A stretch of DNA of 64,000 bases from JACKJP01 sp050249695 (GCA_050249695.1 JBFWQA010000001.1:1054001-1118000), one strand, 5' to 3'. Shown: positions 39,504 to 48,197, numbered from the stretch's first letter. Translations and numbers: made by a program. Notes: generated by a model not told the origin, from the letters alone.

Positions 39504-40480
39504 TACCAGTACCGCCTCCGCCTGCCTGACCGGCGAAGCCCCACTTTCTCGCGCAACCGCGTGATCTCTTCGTGAATGTCACCCGGGTGGGCATCGACAC
39601 CAAGGTTCACCCCAAGCGCCGCAATGCTTTGCTGAAGCGGGAAGTCCAGCGACCAGTTGAAGGACCCTGTCGTTCTGGACACACAATCGAGGGTCGTCTC
39701 GACCTGAGCGCTCATCGTCATCACACCGGTTCGGTTAGGCTCCAGCCGCTCCAGCAAAGCCACGATATGTCTGTCCATCGGCTCCCGCCGTCCGAGCCCG
39801 CTATCGATAAATGAACGTGAGAATCGCCGCGGGCCGCGATCTCCGCCCTGATGCACCCAGTCATCGCCCTTCGCCCAGCCCCTGTCCGGCGGGACGCCAA
39901 GAAGCGATTCCACCTCCTTTGGCGAAGCCTCGATCAGAAGTTGCGCGTATTCATACTCGTCTTCATATTCGTCGGCTGACGGCTTGGGCGTGTCTTGGTC
40001 ATCAATTGAGTCGCCCGCACCGGACTGACCGCTGTTTGCCAGCTCCCGCAGCGCCATCATCTGCTCATGCAGATCGCCGAATCCATAAGCATCAATGACG
40101 AATCGCAGGCCAAGCGACGTGGCCTTTTGCAGCCTGTCTTTGGCGAGGTCCACATAGAAATGCTGATAGGAAGATCCCACGCACACGATCTCCGGCCGGA
40201 AAATCTCGCGAAGCGCCTTCAATCCGTCTGCGCGTCGCGCAAGCTTTTCGAGAAGCGCGTCGATGTGCTCCCGCAAATCCGCGTCATCGCCAACGCCACT
40301 GTCCAAACGCCACACGGAGGAAGTGCGCCTGAATATCGTGTCATAGAGCTCAAAGCTCTCGCCCGCAGACCAGGATTCGTTGGGCTCTAAACCGAGGAAC
40401 CGGCTTACGTCTTCCGCGTCGCCATCGCCGACCGCGCGGAAATAGGCAAACTGCCTGTTCCATTCCGGTGGGGAGGTCAC
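39503..40480 (-). CDS. tandem DUF4279-domain protein
   Basis: A 325-residue soluble protein with two copies of a DUF4279-like domain. The first (about 10-135) has AEDVSRFLGLEPNESWSAGE, VWRLDSGVGDD and DLREHIDALLEKLARRADGL. The second (about 180-305) has PKEVESLLGVPPDRGWAKGDDW, RHIVALLERLEPNRTGV and FPLQQSIAALGVNLGVD. An acidic linker, SADEYEDEYEYA, joins them. The only suitable start is GTG at 40480 with no clear ribosome site. The function of DUF4279 is not established. The gene is inserted between degP-like and rplQ and flanked by copies of one terminator. Confidence 0.75.
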   Translation of the reverse strand: MTSPPEWNRQFAYFRAVGDGDAEDVSRFLGLEPNESWSAGESFELYDTIFRRTSSVWRLDSGVGDDADLREHIDALLEKLARRADGLKALREIFRPEIVCVGSSYQHFYVDLAKDRLQKATSLGLRFVIDAYGFGDLHEQMMALRELANSGQSGAGDSIDDQDTPKPSADEYEDEYEYAQLLIEASPKEVESLLGVPPDRGWAKGDDWVHQGGDRGPRRFSRSFIDSGLGRREPMDRHIVALLERLEPNRTGVMTMSAQVETTLDCVSRTTGSFNWSLDFPLQQSIAALGVNLGVDAHPGDIHEEITRLREKVGLRRSGRRRRYW

Positions 40481-40556
40481 TTTGGGGCGCCGACGCTTTG
40501 TGAAATGCCGTGCATGGCGGAGACATTAAGGCCACGGCCCTGGCAATGTCACCGCC

Positions 40557-40588
40557 AAAACAAAAAGGGGCGGAAATCCGCCCCTTTT
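40557..40588 (-). terminator. intrinsic terminator of the alpha operon (repeat copy 2)
   Basis: Minus strand: AAAAGGGGCGG-ATTT-CCGCCCCTTTT then GTTTT, an 11-bp stem with a T tract, about 27 bases after the rplQ stop. It ends the ribosomal protein transcript. A 21-base part recurs after the DUF4279 gene. Confidence 0.9.
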
Positions 40589-40614
40589 CGCCGAACTCGT
40601 CATGTGCCCGAAGC

Positions 40615-41031
40615 TTATGCCTCGGCGGCTTCCTCGACCATCACCGGGCCGGAATCGAGACCCTTGGCGGCCTCGTCACGGTCGACCAGTTCGATCACGG
40701 CGACCGGCGCGGAGTCGCCATAGCGGAAACCCGCCTTCAGCACCCGCGTGTAACCGCCCTGACGGTCCTTGTAGCGGGGGCCAAGCGTATCGAACAGCTT
40801 GGAGACCATGGAGATATCGCGGATCTGCGAGATCGCCTGACGGCGCGCATGCAGATCGCCGCGCTTGCCGAGCGTGATCAGCTTGTCGACGATCGGCTTC
40901 AGCTCCTTCGCCTTGGGCAAAGTCGTCACGATCTGCTCATGCTTGATCAGCGAGGCGGCCATATTGGCGAACATCGCCTTGCGGTGGCTGGATGTGCGGC
41001 CCAGCTTCCGGCCGGCCTTTGCATGGCGCAT
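40615..41031 (-). CDS. rplQ: 50S ribosomal protein L17
   Basis: An rRNA-binding protein of the large subunit near the tunnel exit. It is 138 residues, beginning MRHAKAGRKLGRTSSHRKAMFANMA, with LIKHEQIVTTLPKAKELKPIVDKLITLGKR as the classic L17 signature. The last 20 residues are an acidic extension (AAKGLDSGPVMVEEAAEA). It is the last gene of the alpha operon, 46 bases after rpoA and followed by a terminator. Confidence 0.97.
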   Translation of the reverse strand: MRHAKAGRKLGRTSSHRKAMFANMAASLIKHEQIVTTLPKAKELKPIVDKLITLGKRGDLHARRQAISQIRDISMVSKLFDTLGPRYKDRQGGYTRVLKAGFRYGDSAPVAVIELVDRDEAAKGLDSGPVMVEEAAEA

Positions 41032-41077
41032 TTTAAGTCTTCCCTCTCAGAGCGAGCGGCCTCACGGCCGGTCAATG

Positions 41078-42100
41078 TCAGTAATGATCCTCGAAGCGCT
41101 TGGCCAGATCCTCGATATTCTCCGGCGGCCAGCCTTCCACTTCCATGCCCAGATGCAGGCCCATGCTGACGAGCACTTCCTTGATCTCGTTCAGCGACTT
41201 GCGGCCGAAATTCGGCGTGCGGAGCATTTCCGCCTCGGTCTTCTGGATCAGGTCGCCGATATAGACGATGTTGTCGTTCTTCAGGCAGTTGGCCGAACGG
41301 ACCGACAGCTCCAGCTCGTCGACCTTCTTCAGCAGCGCCGGATTGAAGGCCAGTTCCGGCACGGACGGTTCGGACGTCTCCGCCTTCGGCTCCTCGAAAG
41401 TGACGAAAATGCCGAGTTGGTCCTGCAGGATGCGCGCCGAATAGGCGACGGCATCTTCCGGGCTGATCGCGCCGTTGGTCTCAACGTCGATCGTCAGCTT
41501 GTCATAGTCGAGAATCTGACCTTCGCGCGTGTTCTCAACGCGGTATGACACGCGCTTGACCGGACTGTAGAGGCTGTCGACCGGAATGAGACCGATCGGT
41601 GCATCCTCGGCCCGATTGCGGTCCGCCGCCACATAGCCCTTGCCGGTATCGACGGTGAACTCCATGCGCACTTCCGCGCCCTCGTCCAGCGTGCACAGCA
41701 CGAGCTCGGGGTTCAGCACCTCGACATCGCCGACCGTCTGGATGTCGCCGGCGGTGACATGGCCGGGGCCTTCCTTGCGCACGACCATACGCTTGGGGCC
41801 CTCGCCCTGCATCTTGATGGCGATGTCCTTGATGTTGAGGACGATATCCGTCACGTCCTCGCGGACGCCGGGAATGGACGAGAACTCGTGCAGCACGCCG
41901 TCGATCTGGACCGACGTCACCGCGGCGCCCTGCAGCGACGACAGCAGCACGCGGCGCAGCGCGTTGCCGAGCGTCTGGCCGAAGCCGCGCTCGAGCGGTT
42001 CCACCACGACGCTCACGCGGCGCTTCGGATCGTGTCCGGGATTGACGCCAAGCTTGTTCGGGCGGATCAGCTGCTGCCAGTTCTTTTCGATCACCGTCAT
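41078..42100 (-). CDS. rpoA: DNA-directed RNA polymerase subunit alpha
   Basis: Scaffold for RNA polymerase assembly and target of activators. In 340 residues, the N-terminal dimerisation domain has PLERGFGQTLGNALRRVLLSSLQGAAVT. A linker follows, then the C-terminal domain (about 255-325) with ELELSVRSANCLKNDNIVYIGDLIQ and NFGRKSLNEIKEVL, which binds UP elements. It lies 106 bases after rpsK and 46 before rplQ. Confidence 0.98.
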   Translation of the reverse strand: MTVIEKNWQQLIRPNKLGVNPGHDPKRRVSVVVEPLERGFGQTLGNALRRVLLSSLQGAAVTSVQIDGVLHEFSSIPGVREDVTDIVLNIKDIAIKMQGEGPKRMVVRKEGPGHVTAGDIQTVGDVEVLNPELVLCTLDEGAEVRMEFTVDTGKGYVAADRNRAEDAPIGLIPVDSLYSPVKRVSYRVENTREGQILDYDKLTIDVETNGAISPEDAVAYSARILQDQLGIFVTFEEPKAETSEPSVPELAFNPALLKKVDELELSVRSANCLKNDNIVYIGDLIQKTEAEMLRTPNFGRKSLNEIKEVLVSMGLHLGMEVEGWPPENIEDLAKRFEDHY

Positions 42101-42206
42101 GTTTTCTTGCCTCTCTTGTACCGCCGCGCTCTGCAGACCGGCGCCGCGGACGTAAATTCTCGGCTTGTGGCGCCGGGCCCGTTGCGGGCCTCGGGCGACC
42201 TGTGCG

Positions 42207-42596
42207 TCAGACGCGGCGACGCTTGCGCGGGCGGCACCCGTTATGCGGGATCGGCGTCACGTCGCGGATCGAGGTGACGTAGAACCCGGCCGCCTGCAGC
42301 GCGCGCAGCGCGGACTCGCGGCCAGAACCCGGACCGGTAACCTCGACCTCGAGGGTCTTCATGCCGTGTTCCTGCGCCTTCTTGGCAGCCGCCTCGGCGG
42401 CCATCTGAGCGGCGAAGGGGGTCGATTTGCGCGAGCCCTTGAACCCCATGGCGCCCGCCGAAGACCACGCGATCGCGTTGCCCTGGGCATCCGCGATGGT
42501 GATCATCGTGTTGTTGAAGGACGCATTTACATGCGCGACCCCTGAGGTGATGTTCTTGCGTTCGCGGCGGCGAACGCGTGTCGCTTCTTTGGCCAT
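42207..42596 (-). CDS. rpsK: 30S ribosomal protein S11
   Basis: Part of the 30S platform near the E-site mRNA path. It is 129 residues: VAHVNASFNNTMITIADAQGN is near the N-terminus, then GMKTLEVEVTGPGSGRESALRAL and the conserved end IRDVTPIPHNGCRPRKRRRV. The gap to rpsM upstream is 46 bases. Confidence 0.98.
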   Translation of the reverse strand: MAKEATRVRRRERKNITSGVAHVNASFNNTMITIADAQGNAIAWSSAGAMGFKGSRKSTPFAAQMAAEAAAKKAQEHGMKTLEVEVTGPGSGRESALRALQAAGFYVTSIRDVTPIPHNGCRPRKRRRV

Positions 42597-42642
42597 GTCT
42601 CTTCGTCTTGTCCTTGTCAGCCCGGAAGGGTGCTAAATCTGC

Positions 42643-43011
42643 TTACTTCTTCTTGCCGGCGATCGCCTTGGCAGGTCCCTTGCGGGTACGCGCATTGGTA
42701 TGCGTACGCTGGCCGCGAACCGGCAGCCCCTTGCGGTGGCGCAGGCCACGGTAGCAGCCCAGATCCATCAGGCGCTTCACGTTCATCGCCGTATCGCGCC
42801 GCAGGTCGCCTTCGACCATGTAGGTGCGGTCGATCACTTCGCGGATGCGCAACACTTCCGCGTCGGACAGCTCGTTGACGCGCCGCTCCGCGGGAATCGA
42901 AACCTCGTTGCAGATTTCCTGCGCCTTCTTCGGTCCGATTCCGTGAATGTACTGCAGCGCGATCACCACGCGCTTGTTCGTCGGAATGTTGACGCCTGCG
43001 ATACGAGCCAC
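42643..43011 (-). CDS. rpsM: 30S ribosomal protein S13
   Basis: Head protein of the 30S subunit that bridges to the large subunit and contacts P-site tRNA. It is 122 residues, beginning MARIAGVNIPTNKRVVIALQYIHGIG. RLMDLGCYRGLRHRKGLPVRGQRTHTNARTRKGPAK is the basic C-terminal tail. It is the first gene of the alpha operon, 160 bases downstream of a likely promoter. Confidence 0.98.
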   Translation of the reverse strand: MARIAGVNIPTNKRVVIALQYIHGIGPKKAQEICNEVSIPAERRVNELSDAEVLRIREVIDRTYMVEGDLRRDTAMNVKRLMDLGCYRGLRHRKGLPVRGQRTHTNARTRKGPAKAIAGKKK

Positions 43012-43240
43012 CGATGCAATCTCCTGGTATGCGCCCGTCCTGAGCGCGTAGAATCCTGTAGTCCTTCACGGGCCGCGTGGCACCAAACGCACGAAAAAGC
43101 CGGCGCGCGGCAACCCCTTATTAGTTCCGTCAGCGCCCGCCTTGTTCGCTTATTCGCGAAAGGATGGCGCTAATTACCGGCCCGCAAGGCCGGCGTCAAC
43201 ACCGCAAACGCGCTTTTGTCAAGCGCCGCGGGCATTCTGC
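43012..43240. other. adk-rpsM intergenic region
   Basis: These 229 bases separate the spc and alpha transcription units. They hold a good sigma-70-like promoter (43171-43199) whose spacer is an inverted repeat. No rpmJ or other small gene is seen, and only a weak hairpin with a T run lies near 43094-43112. Confidence 0.6.
43171..43199 (-). promoter_or_regulatory. candidate promoter of the alpha operon (rpsM)
   Basis: Minus strand: TTGACG at 43194-43199, a 17-base spacer, TAATTA at 43171-43176. The spacer is itself an inverted repeat, CCGGCC-TTGCG-GGCCGG, that could form a hairpin or a protein site. It leaves a 5' leader of roughly 155 bases before rpsM. Confidence 0.65.
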
Positions 43241-43825
43241 TCACACCTGCACGAGCACCTTTTCGATCGCCGCCGTCACATCGTCGATGCTCGCCATGCC
43301 GTCGACCTGGCGAAGTTCGCCAGTGCCGGCGTAATAGCGCGACAGCGGCGCGGTCTTTTCCCGATACTCTTCCAGCCGCTTGCGGAAGCTTTCCGGATTG
43401 TCGTCCGCCCGCGGCGTCTGCCCCGCCGCGACCATCTCATGCACCCGCGTTTCCATCCGCTTGACCAGCGCGTTTTCGTCGACCTTGAGCTCGATCACCG
43501 CATCGAGCTTCATGCCCTTGTTCTTGAGCAGGTCCGTCAGCGCCTCGGCCTGGGGTACCGTCCGCGGAAAACCGTCGAGAATGAACCCGCGCGCGCAGTC
43601 GGGCTGGTCGATCCGGTCGCTGACGACGCCGATGACGATATCGTCGGACACGAGCCCGCCCGATTCCATCACAGCCTTGGCCTTGCGGCCGATTTCAGTG
43701 CCGGCCTTGACCGCAGCTCGCAGCATGTCGCCGGTGGAGAGCTGCACAATACCGTGCCTTTCGACCAGACGCGCGGCCTGCGTTCCCTTTCCCGCCCCTG
43801 GCGGCCCCAGCAATATCAGCTTCAA
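43241..43825 (-). CDS. adk: adenylate kinase
   Basis: Interconverts AMP, ADP and ATP. It is 194 residues, the short type without a zinc LID insertion common in alphaproteobacteria. The P-loop is GPPGAGKGTQ (7-16), the AMP site is STGDMLRAAVKAGTEIG, and FILDGFPRTVPQAE is the family signature. Its ATG overlaps the secY stop by 4 bases, so translation is coupled to the translocon gene. Confidence 0.97.
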   Translation of the reverse strand: MKLILLGPPGAGKGTQAARLVERHGIVQLSTGDMLRAAVKAGTEIGRKAKAVMESGGLVSDDIVIGVVSDRIDQPDCARGFILDGFPRTVPQAEALTDLLKNKGMKLDAVIELKVDENALVKRMETRVHEMVAAGQTPRADDNPESFRKRLEEYREKTAPLSRYYAGTGELRQVDGMASIDDVTAAIEKVLVQV

Positions 43826-45156
43826 CGTCTCTTCCCCCCTCTGAGACGGGACTTCTTGACCAGGCCTTCATACTGGTGCGCCAGCAAATGGCCCTGGATC
43901 TGTTGGACGGTGTCCATCGTCACCGACACGACGATCAGGAGCGATGTGCCGCCGAAATAGAACGGCAGGCGACCATAAGAGATCAGAAATTCCGGCAGCA
44001 GACAGACGATCGTCAGATAGGCGGCGCCGATGACCGTGATGCGCGTCAGGACATAGTCGATATGCGACGCGGTTCGCTCGCCCGGACGGATGCCGGGAAT
44101 GAAGCCGCCATGCTTCTTCAAATTGTCCGCCGTATCGGCAGGATTGAACACGATCGCCGTGTAGAAGAACGCAAAGAAGATGATGCCCGCGGCATACAGC
44201 AGCAGATAGAGCGGCTGGCCATGGCCGAGCAGCGCGGTCACGCTCGTCAGCCATTCGGGGCCCTGCCCGGCCGTGAAATTGGCCACCGTCACCGGCAGCA
44301 GCAGGATCGACGAGGCGAAGATCGGCGGAATGACGCCGGCCGTGTTCAGCTTCAGCGGCAGATGGGACGAATCGCCCTGGAACATCTTGTTCCCCACCTG
44401 TCGCTTCGGATACTGGATCAGCAGCCTTCGCTGCGCCCTCTCCATGAAGACGATGAAGGCGATCACAAGTACCGACATGACCAGAATGGCAAGGATGAAC
44501 GCTGTCGAGATCGCGCCCTGACGGCCGAGTTCGAGCGTCCCCACCAGCGCCGCCGGAAGATTCGCGACGATTCCCGCGAAGATGATCAGCGAAATGCCGT
44601 TACCGACGCCGCGCTGGGTGATCTGCTCGCCCAGCCACATCAGGAATACGGTGCCGCCGACCAGCGTAATGACGGTGGAAATGCGGAAGAACCAGCCAGG
44701 GTCCAACACCACATTGGCTGCACCTTCCAGACCCACGGCGATACCGTAGCCTTGAAGCGTGGCAAGAATCACAGTCCCGTAACGCGTATACTGGTTGATC
44801 TGCTTGCGCCCCTGTTCGCCTTCCTTCTTGAGCTGTTCAAGATGCGGCGACACCGTCGTCATCAGCTGGATGATGATCGAGGCCGAAATGTAGGGCATGA
44901 TGTTCAGCGCGAAGATCGCCATGCGGCCGACCGCGCCGCCGCTGAACATGTTGAAAAGGCCGAGAATGCCATTACCCTGCCGCGTCATGAGATCGGCAAC
45001 GGCACTTGGATTGATGCCGGGCAGCGGAATATAGGTTCCAAGCCGGTAAACCAGCAGCGCACCCAGCGTGAACCAGATGCGCTTCTTGAGTTCCTCGGCC
45101 TTCCCGAAGGCGGACCAGTTGATATTGGCGGCAAGTTGTTCGGCGGCAGAAGCCAT
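43822..45156 (-). CDS. secY: protein translocase subunit SecY
   Basis: The membrane channel of the Sec system. It is 444 residues with ten hydrophobic helices; signature regions are LPGINPSAVADLM (plug region), GYGIAVGLEG, ISLIIFAGIV and a cytoplasmic loop with GERTASHIDYVLTRITVIGA. The C-terminus is the basic VKKSRLRGGKRR. It sits 47 bases after rplO, as in the spc operon. Confidence 0.97.
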   Translation of the reverse strand: MASAAEQLAANINWSAFGKAEELKKRIWFTLGALLVYRLGTYIPLPGINPSAVADLMTRQGNGILGLFNMFSGGAVGRMAIFALNIMPYISASIIIQLMTTVSPHLEQLKKEGEQGRKQINQYTRYGTVILATLQGYGIAVGLEGAANVVLDPGWFFRISTVITLVGGTVFLMWLGEQITQRGVGNGISLIIFAGIVANLPAALVGTLELGRQGAISTAFILAILVMSVLVIAFIVFMERAQRRLLIQYPKRQVGNKMFQGDSSHLPLKLNTAGVIPPIFASSILLLPVTVANFTAGQGPEWLTSVTALLGHGQPLYLLLYAAGIIFFAFFYTAIVFNPADTADNLKKHGGFIPGIRPGERTASHIDYVLTRITVIGAAYLTIVCLLPEFLISYGRLPFYFGGTSLLIVVSVTMDTVQQIQGHLLAHQYEGLVKKSRLRGGKRR

Positions 45157-45203
45157 GCGTCACTCCGCTTTGGGGAACCGGCGAGGCCGGCCCCCGCCAT
45201 GGA

Positions 45204-45686
45204 TCAGTCGGCCGCGGCCGCCTGTCTGGTCTGGATGATGTCGACACTGCCGCCGGCTTTTTCAACCGCGGCGACCGCGCCTTTCGTGGCGCCGGCAACC
45301 TTGAGCTGCAGTTTCGCTTTCAGTTCGCCCTTGCCGAGCAGCCGCACGCCGTCCTTGGCGCGACGCACGATCCCGGCGGCGACAAGCGCCTCGGCATCGA
45401 TGGCCTTGCCCGCATCGAGCTTGCCGGCATCCACAGCCTGCTGCAGGCGGCCGATATTGACCTCGGACCAGCTCTTGGCATGGATATTGGTGAAGCCGCG
45501 CTTCGGCAGACGGCGATGGATCGGCATCTGGCCGCCCTCGAAGCCCTTCACAGCCACGCCCGAGCGCGACTTCTGGCCTTTGTGACCCCGTCCGCCGGTC
45601 TTGCCCAGGCCCGAACCGATGCCCCGGCCGCGGCGCTTGGCCGAATGGCGTGCGCCTTCATTGCCGCTGATTTCGTTCAGTTTCAT
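45204..45686 (-). CDS. rplO: 50S ribosomal protein L15
   Basis: A late-assembling large-subunit protein. It is 160 residues, with the Gly-rich basic N-terminus RGRGIGSGLGKTGGRGHKGQKSRSG, FEGGQMPIHRRLPKRGF and LLGKGELKAKLQLKVAGATKGAVAAVEKAGG, all diagnostic. It is 23 bases after rpmD. Confidence 0.98.
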   Translation of the reverse strand: MKLNEISGNEGARHSAKRRGRGIGSGLGKTGGRGHKGQKSRSGVAVKGFEGGQMPIHRRLPKRGFTNIHAKSWSEVNIGRLQQAVDAGKLDAGKAIDAEALVAAGIVRRAKDGVRLLGKGELKAKLQLKVAGATKGAVAAVEKAGGSVDIIQTRQAAAAD

Positions 45687-45709
45687 GGCGTTCGTTCCTT
45701 GAATTCCGC

Positions 45710-45907
45710 TTATTTCTGATCTTCGACGACGCGAACGAGATGACCGAGCTTGGCGATCATGCCGCGAACCGCCGGCGTGTCTTCCAACGTGCGGCGCCGG
45801 TTCATCTTGTTCAGTCCGAGACCGATCAGCGTCGCCCGCTGGTCGCTGGTGCGGCGGATCGGGCTGCCGACCTGCTCCACCGTGATCTTCTTGTCTGCCT
45901 TGGCCAT
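45710..45907 (-). CDS. rpmD: 50S ribosomal protein L30
   Basis: A small (65 residues) large-subunit protein of the bacterial L30 type, with VEQVGSPIRRTSDQRATLIGLGLNKMNRRRTLEDTPAVRGMI. It lies between rpsE and rplO at 23-27 base spacing, the usual spc order. Confidence 0.97.
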   Translation of the reverse strand: MAKADKKITVEQVGSPIRRTSDQRATLIGLGLNKMNRRRTLEDTPAVRGMIAKLGHLVRVVEDQK

Positions 45908-45934
45908 CTTCTCAACTCTTCCTCAGATCCTGCC

Positions 45935-46492
45935 TCAGGCGTCCGCGCCGGCGTCGGCCTGGCCGTCGCGGCGGCGTGCCTGCAGCACCGAAACCTTCAG
46001 GCCGCGGCGGGCCGCGACGGAACGCGGATTGTCCTCATGCTTGAGCGCATCGAAAGTCGCACGCACCATGTTGTAGGGGTTCGACGTGCCAAGCGACTTG
46101 GCGACGACATCCTGCACGCCGAGCGTCTCGAAGACGGCGCGCATCGGACCGCCGGCGATGATGCCCGTACCTGCCGGCGCCGCGCGAACGATGACGCGTC
46201 CGGCGCCGTGACGGCCCACGACATCATGATGCAGCGTGCGGCCGTCGCGCAGCGGCACGCGGATCATGTTGCGCTTGGCCGAGTCCGTCGCCTTGCGGAT
46301 GGCCTCGGGCACTTCGCGCGCCTTGCCGTGGCCGAAACCGACGCGACCCTTCTGGTCGCCGATCACCACCAGCGCGGCGAAACCGAAGCGGCGGCCGCCC
46401 TTCACGACCTTCGCGACTCGGTTGATGTGGACCAGCTTGTCGACAAATTCGCTGTCGCGGTCGCGGTCTTCTCTCTGCGGAGCTTTCGCCAT
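45935..46492 (-). CDS. rpsE: 30S ribosomal protein S5
   Basis: A decoding-fidelity protein at the mRNA entry side. It is 185 residues: EFVDKLVHINRVAKVVKGGRRFGFAALVVIGD holds the spectinomycin-site loop, GKAREVPEAIRKATDSAKRNM and APAGTGIIAGGPMRAVFETLGVQDVVAKSLG follow. The C-terminal 20 residues are an Ala/Asp-rich extension. Confidence 0.98.
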   Translation of the reverse strand: MAKAPQREDRDRDSEFVDKLVHINRVAKVVKGGRRFGFAALVVIGDQKGRVGFGHGKAREVPEAIRKATDSAKRNMIRVPLRDGRTLHHDVVGRHGAGRVIVRAAPAGTGIIAGGPMRAVFETLGVQDVVAKSLGTSNPYNMVRATFDALKHEDNPRSVAARRGLKVSVLQARRRDGQADAGADA

Positions 46493-46536
46493 CTTGATCT
46501 CGTCTCACCTTTTCGTCCGGACCGGCCGGAAACAAA

Positions 46537-46899
46537 TTAGAATTTCAGTCCGCCTTCGCGCGCGGCATCGGCCAGCGCCTTGACGCGGCCGTGGTAGAGA
46601 TAGGCGCCACGGTCGAACACGACCTCGCTGACACCGGCCTTCTTGGCGCGCTCGGCAAGCAGCTTGCCGACGGCTTCGGCGGCGGCCTTGTCGGCGCCGG
46701 TCTTGAGCGATCCGCGCAGATCCTTTTCCAGCGTGGAGGCCGACGCGACGGTGCGGCCGACGCTGTCGTCGATAACCTGCGCGTAGATGTTCTGCGCCGA
46801 GCGGTAGACGCTGAGGCGCGGACGGCCATTGGCGACCTTGCGGATCGACCGGCGCGTGCGGGCGGCGCGGGCCGCCGAGTTTTCGATGCGTTTGCTCAT
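46537..46899 (-). CDS. rplR: 50S ribosomal protein L18
   Basis: Binds 5S rRNA with L5. It is 120 residues, starting MSKRIENSAARAARTRRSIRK, with RLSVYRSAQNIYAQVIDD and FDRGAYLYHGRVKALADAAREGGLKF. The start at 46899 is 4 bases after rplF; a longer frame upstream runs through rplF sequence and is rejected. Confidence 0.97.
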   Translation of the reverse strand: MSKRIENSAARAARTRRSIRKVANGRPRLSVYRSAQNIYAQVIDDSVGRTVASASTLEKDLRGSLKTGADKAAAEAVGKLLAERAKKAGVSEVVFDRGAYLYHGRVKALADAAREGGLKF

Positions 46900-46903
46900 G
46901 GCC

Positions 46904-47437
46904 TTACTTCTTCTTGCCTTCCTTGCGGGCGATATATTCGCCCTGATAACGCACACCCTTGCCCTTGTAGGGTTCCGGCGGACGGTACCTGCGGATCTCG
47001 GCGGCAACCTGGCCGACCCGCTGGGCGTCAATGCCCGACACGATGATCTCCGTCGGCTTCGGCACCTCGATCTTAACGCCCTCGGGCGCCTCGTAATTCA
47101 CATCGTGGCTGAAGCCCAGCGAAAGCTGGAGCTTCTGCCCCTGCATCGCGGCGCGATAGCCGACGCCCTGAATTTCCAGGGTCTTCGTGAAGCCCTGCGA
47201 GACGCCGGTCACGAGGTTCTGCACCACCGTGCGAGACATGCCCCACATCGCGCGGGCACGCTGGCTCTTGTCGCGCGGATCGATCTTGATTCCGTCATCG
47301 GTCATCGACGCCAGGACCTCGTCGACCAGCACCGCGGACAGTTCGCCCTTCGGTCCCTTCACCGAGACGTTCTGACCGTCGATCGTGGCGGTGACGCCGC
47401 TGGGTACGCCGACCGGTTTCTTGCCAATACGAGACAT
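46904..47437 (-). CDS. rplF: 50S ribosomal protein L6
   Basis: Binds near the sarcin-ricin loop and factor site. It is 177 residues with two L6 repeats. It begins MSRIGKKPVGVPSGVTATIDGQ and ends with the signature PEPYKGKGVRYQGEYIARKEGKKK. Confidence 0.98.
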   Translation of the reverse strand: MSRIGKKPVGVPSGVTATIDGQNVSVKGPKGELSAVLVDEVLASMTDDGIKIDPRDKSQRARAMWGMSRTVVQNLVTGVSQGFTKTLEIQGVGYRAAMQGQKLQLSLGFSHDVNYEAPEGVKIEVPKPTEIIVSGIDAQRVGQVAAEIRRYRPPEPYKGKGVRYQGEYIARKEGKKK

Positions 47438-47480
47438 TGCTCAGTTCCCGTCCAAATTCCGTGTTCTTCAAACCGCCCGA

Positions 47481-47879
47481 TCAGAAGACCTGGCAGAGCA
47501 CTTCGCCGCCGACATTCTCTTCGCGCGCCTTCCAGTCGGCCATCACGCCCTTCGGGGTCGAGACGATCGACACGCCGAGTCCGTTGTGAACCGTCGGAAG
47601 CGTCTTGACCGAGGCGTAGACACGCCGGCCAGGCTTCGACACGCGCGAAATCTCGCGGATGACCGGCTCGCCATCGGCATATTTCAGCTCGATGCGCAGC
47701 TCCTTCTGCTGCCCGATCATCTCGGACTCGGAATAGCCGCGGATATAGCCTTCATCCTTCAGCACATCGAGCACACGCGCACGCAGCGTTGAGCCGGGTG
47801 TCGTCACCACGGACTTGCCGCGCATCTGCGCGTTGCGGATGCGGGTGATCATATCGCCAATCGGATCGCTGACAGACAT
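47481..47879 (-). CDS. rpsH: 30S ribosomal protein S8
   Basis: A central-domain 16S rRNA-binding protein; in E. coli S8 represses spc translation at the rplE site. It is 132 residues, starting MSVSDPIGDMITRIRNAQMRGK. The C-terminal block is VYASVKTLPTVHNGLGVSIVSTPKGVM. It lies 12 bases after rpsN. Confidence 0.98.
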   Translation of the reverse strand: MSVSDPIGDMITRIRNAQMRGKSVVTTPGSTLRARVLDVLKDEGYIRGYSESEMIGQQKELRIELKYADGEPVIREISRVSKPGRRVYASVKTLPTVHNGLGVSIVSTPKGVMADWKAREENVGGEVLCQVF

Positions 47880-47891
47880 TGACCCGTCTCC

Positions 47892-48197
47892 TTACCAGCT
47901 CGACTTGACCATGCCCGGAATCTTGCCATCGGAGGCAAGATCACGGAGCGCGATGCGCGACATGCGCAATTTGCGATAGAAGGCGCGCGGCCGGCCTGAG
48001 ACCTCGCAGCGGTTGCGCACACGGCTGGGCGCGGAGTTGCGCGGCAGCTGCGCCAGCTTCAGCCGGGCATTGAAGCGCTCTTCCATGGAAAGCTGCTCAT
48101 CATTTGCAATCGCCTTCAGCCGGGCGCGAACGCCGGCATACTGCTTTGCCAGCTTTGCCCGCTTCCGGTTCTTCTCGACCGCACTCTTCTTGGCCAT
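47892..48197 (-). CDS. rpsN: 30S ribosomal protein S14, zinc-free long form
   Basis: It is 101 residues, the long C-minus type without the two CxxC zinc pairs; only one Cys (RNRCEVSGRPRAFYRKLRMSR) remains. That motif and IPGMVKSSW at the end are diagnostic. It lies 38 bases after rplE. Confidence 0.97.
   Translation of the reverse strand: MAKKSAVEKNRKRAKLAKQYAGVRARLKAIANDEQLSMEERFNARLKLAQLPRNSAPSRVRNRCEVSGRPRAFYRKLRMSRIALRDLASDGKIPGMVKSSW

Noticed and set aside
43876..45585. Long plus-strand open frame over secY and rplO
   Set aside because: Composition rich in Arg, Gln, Asp with no domain; covers known genes.
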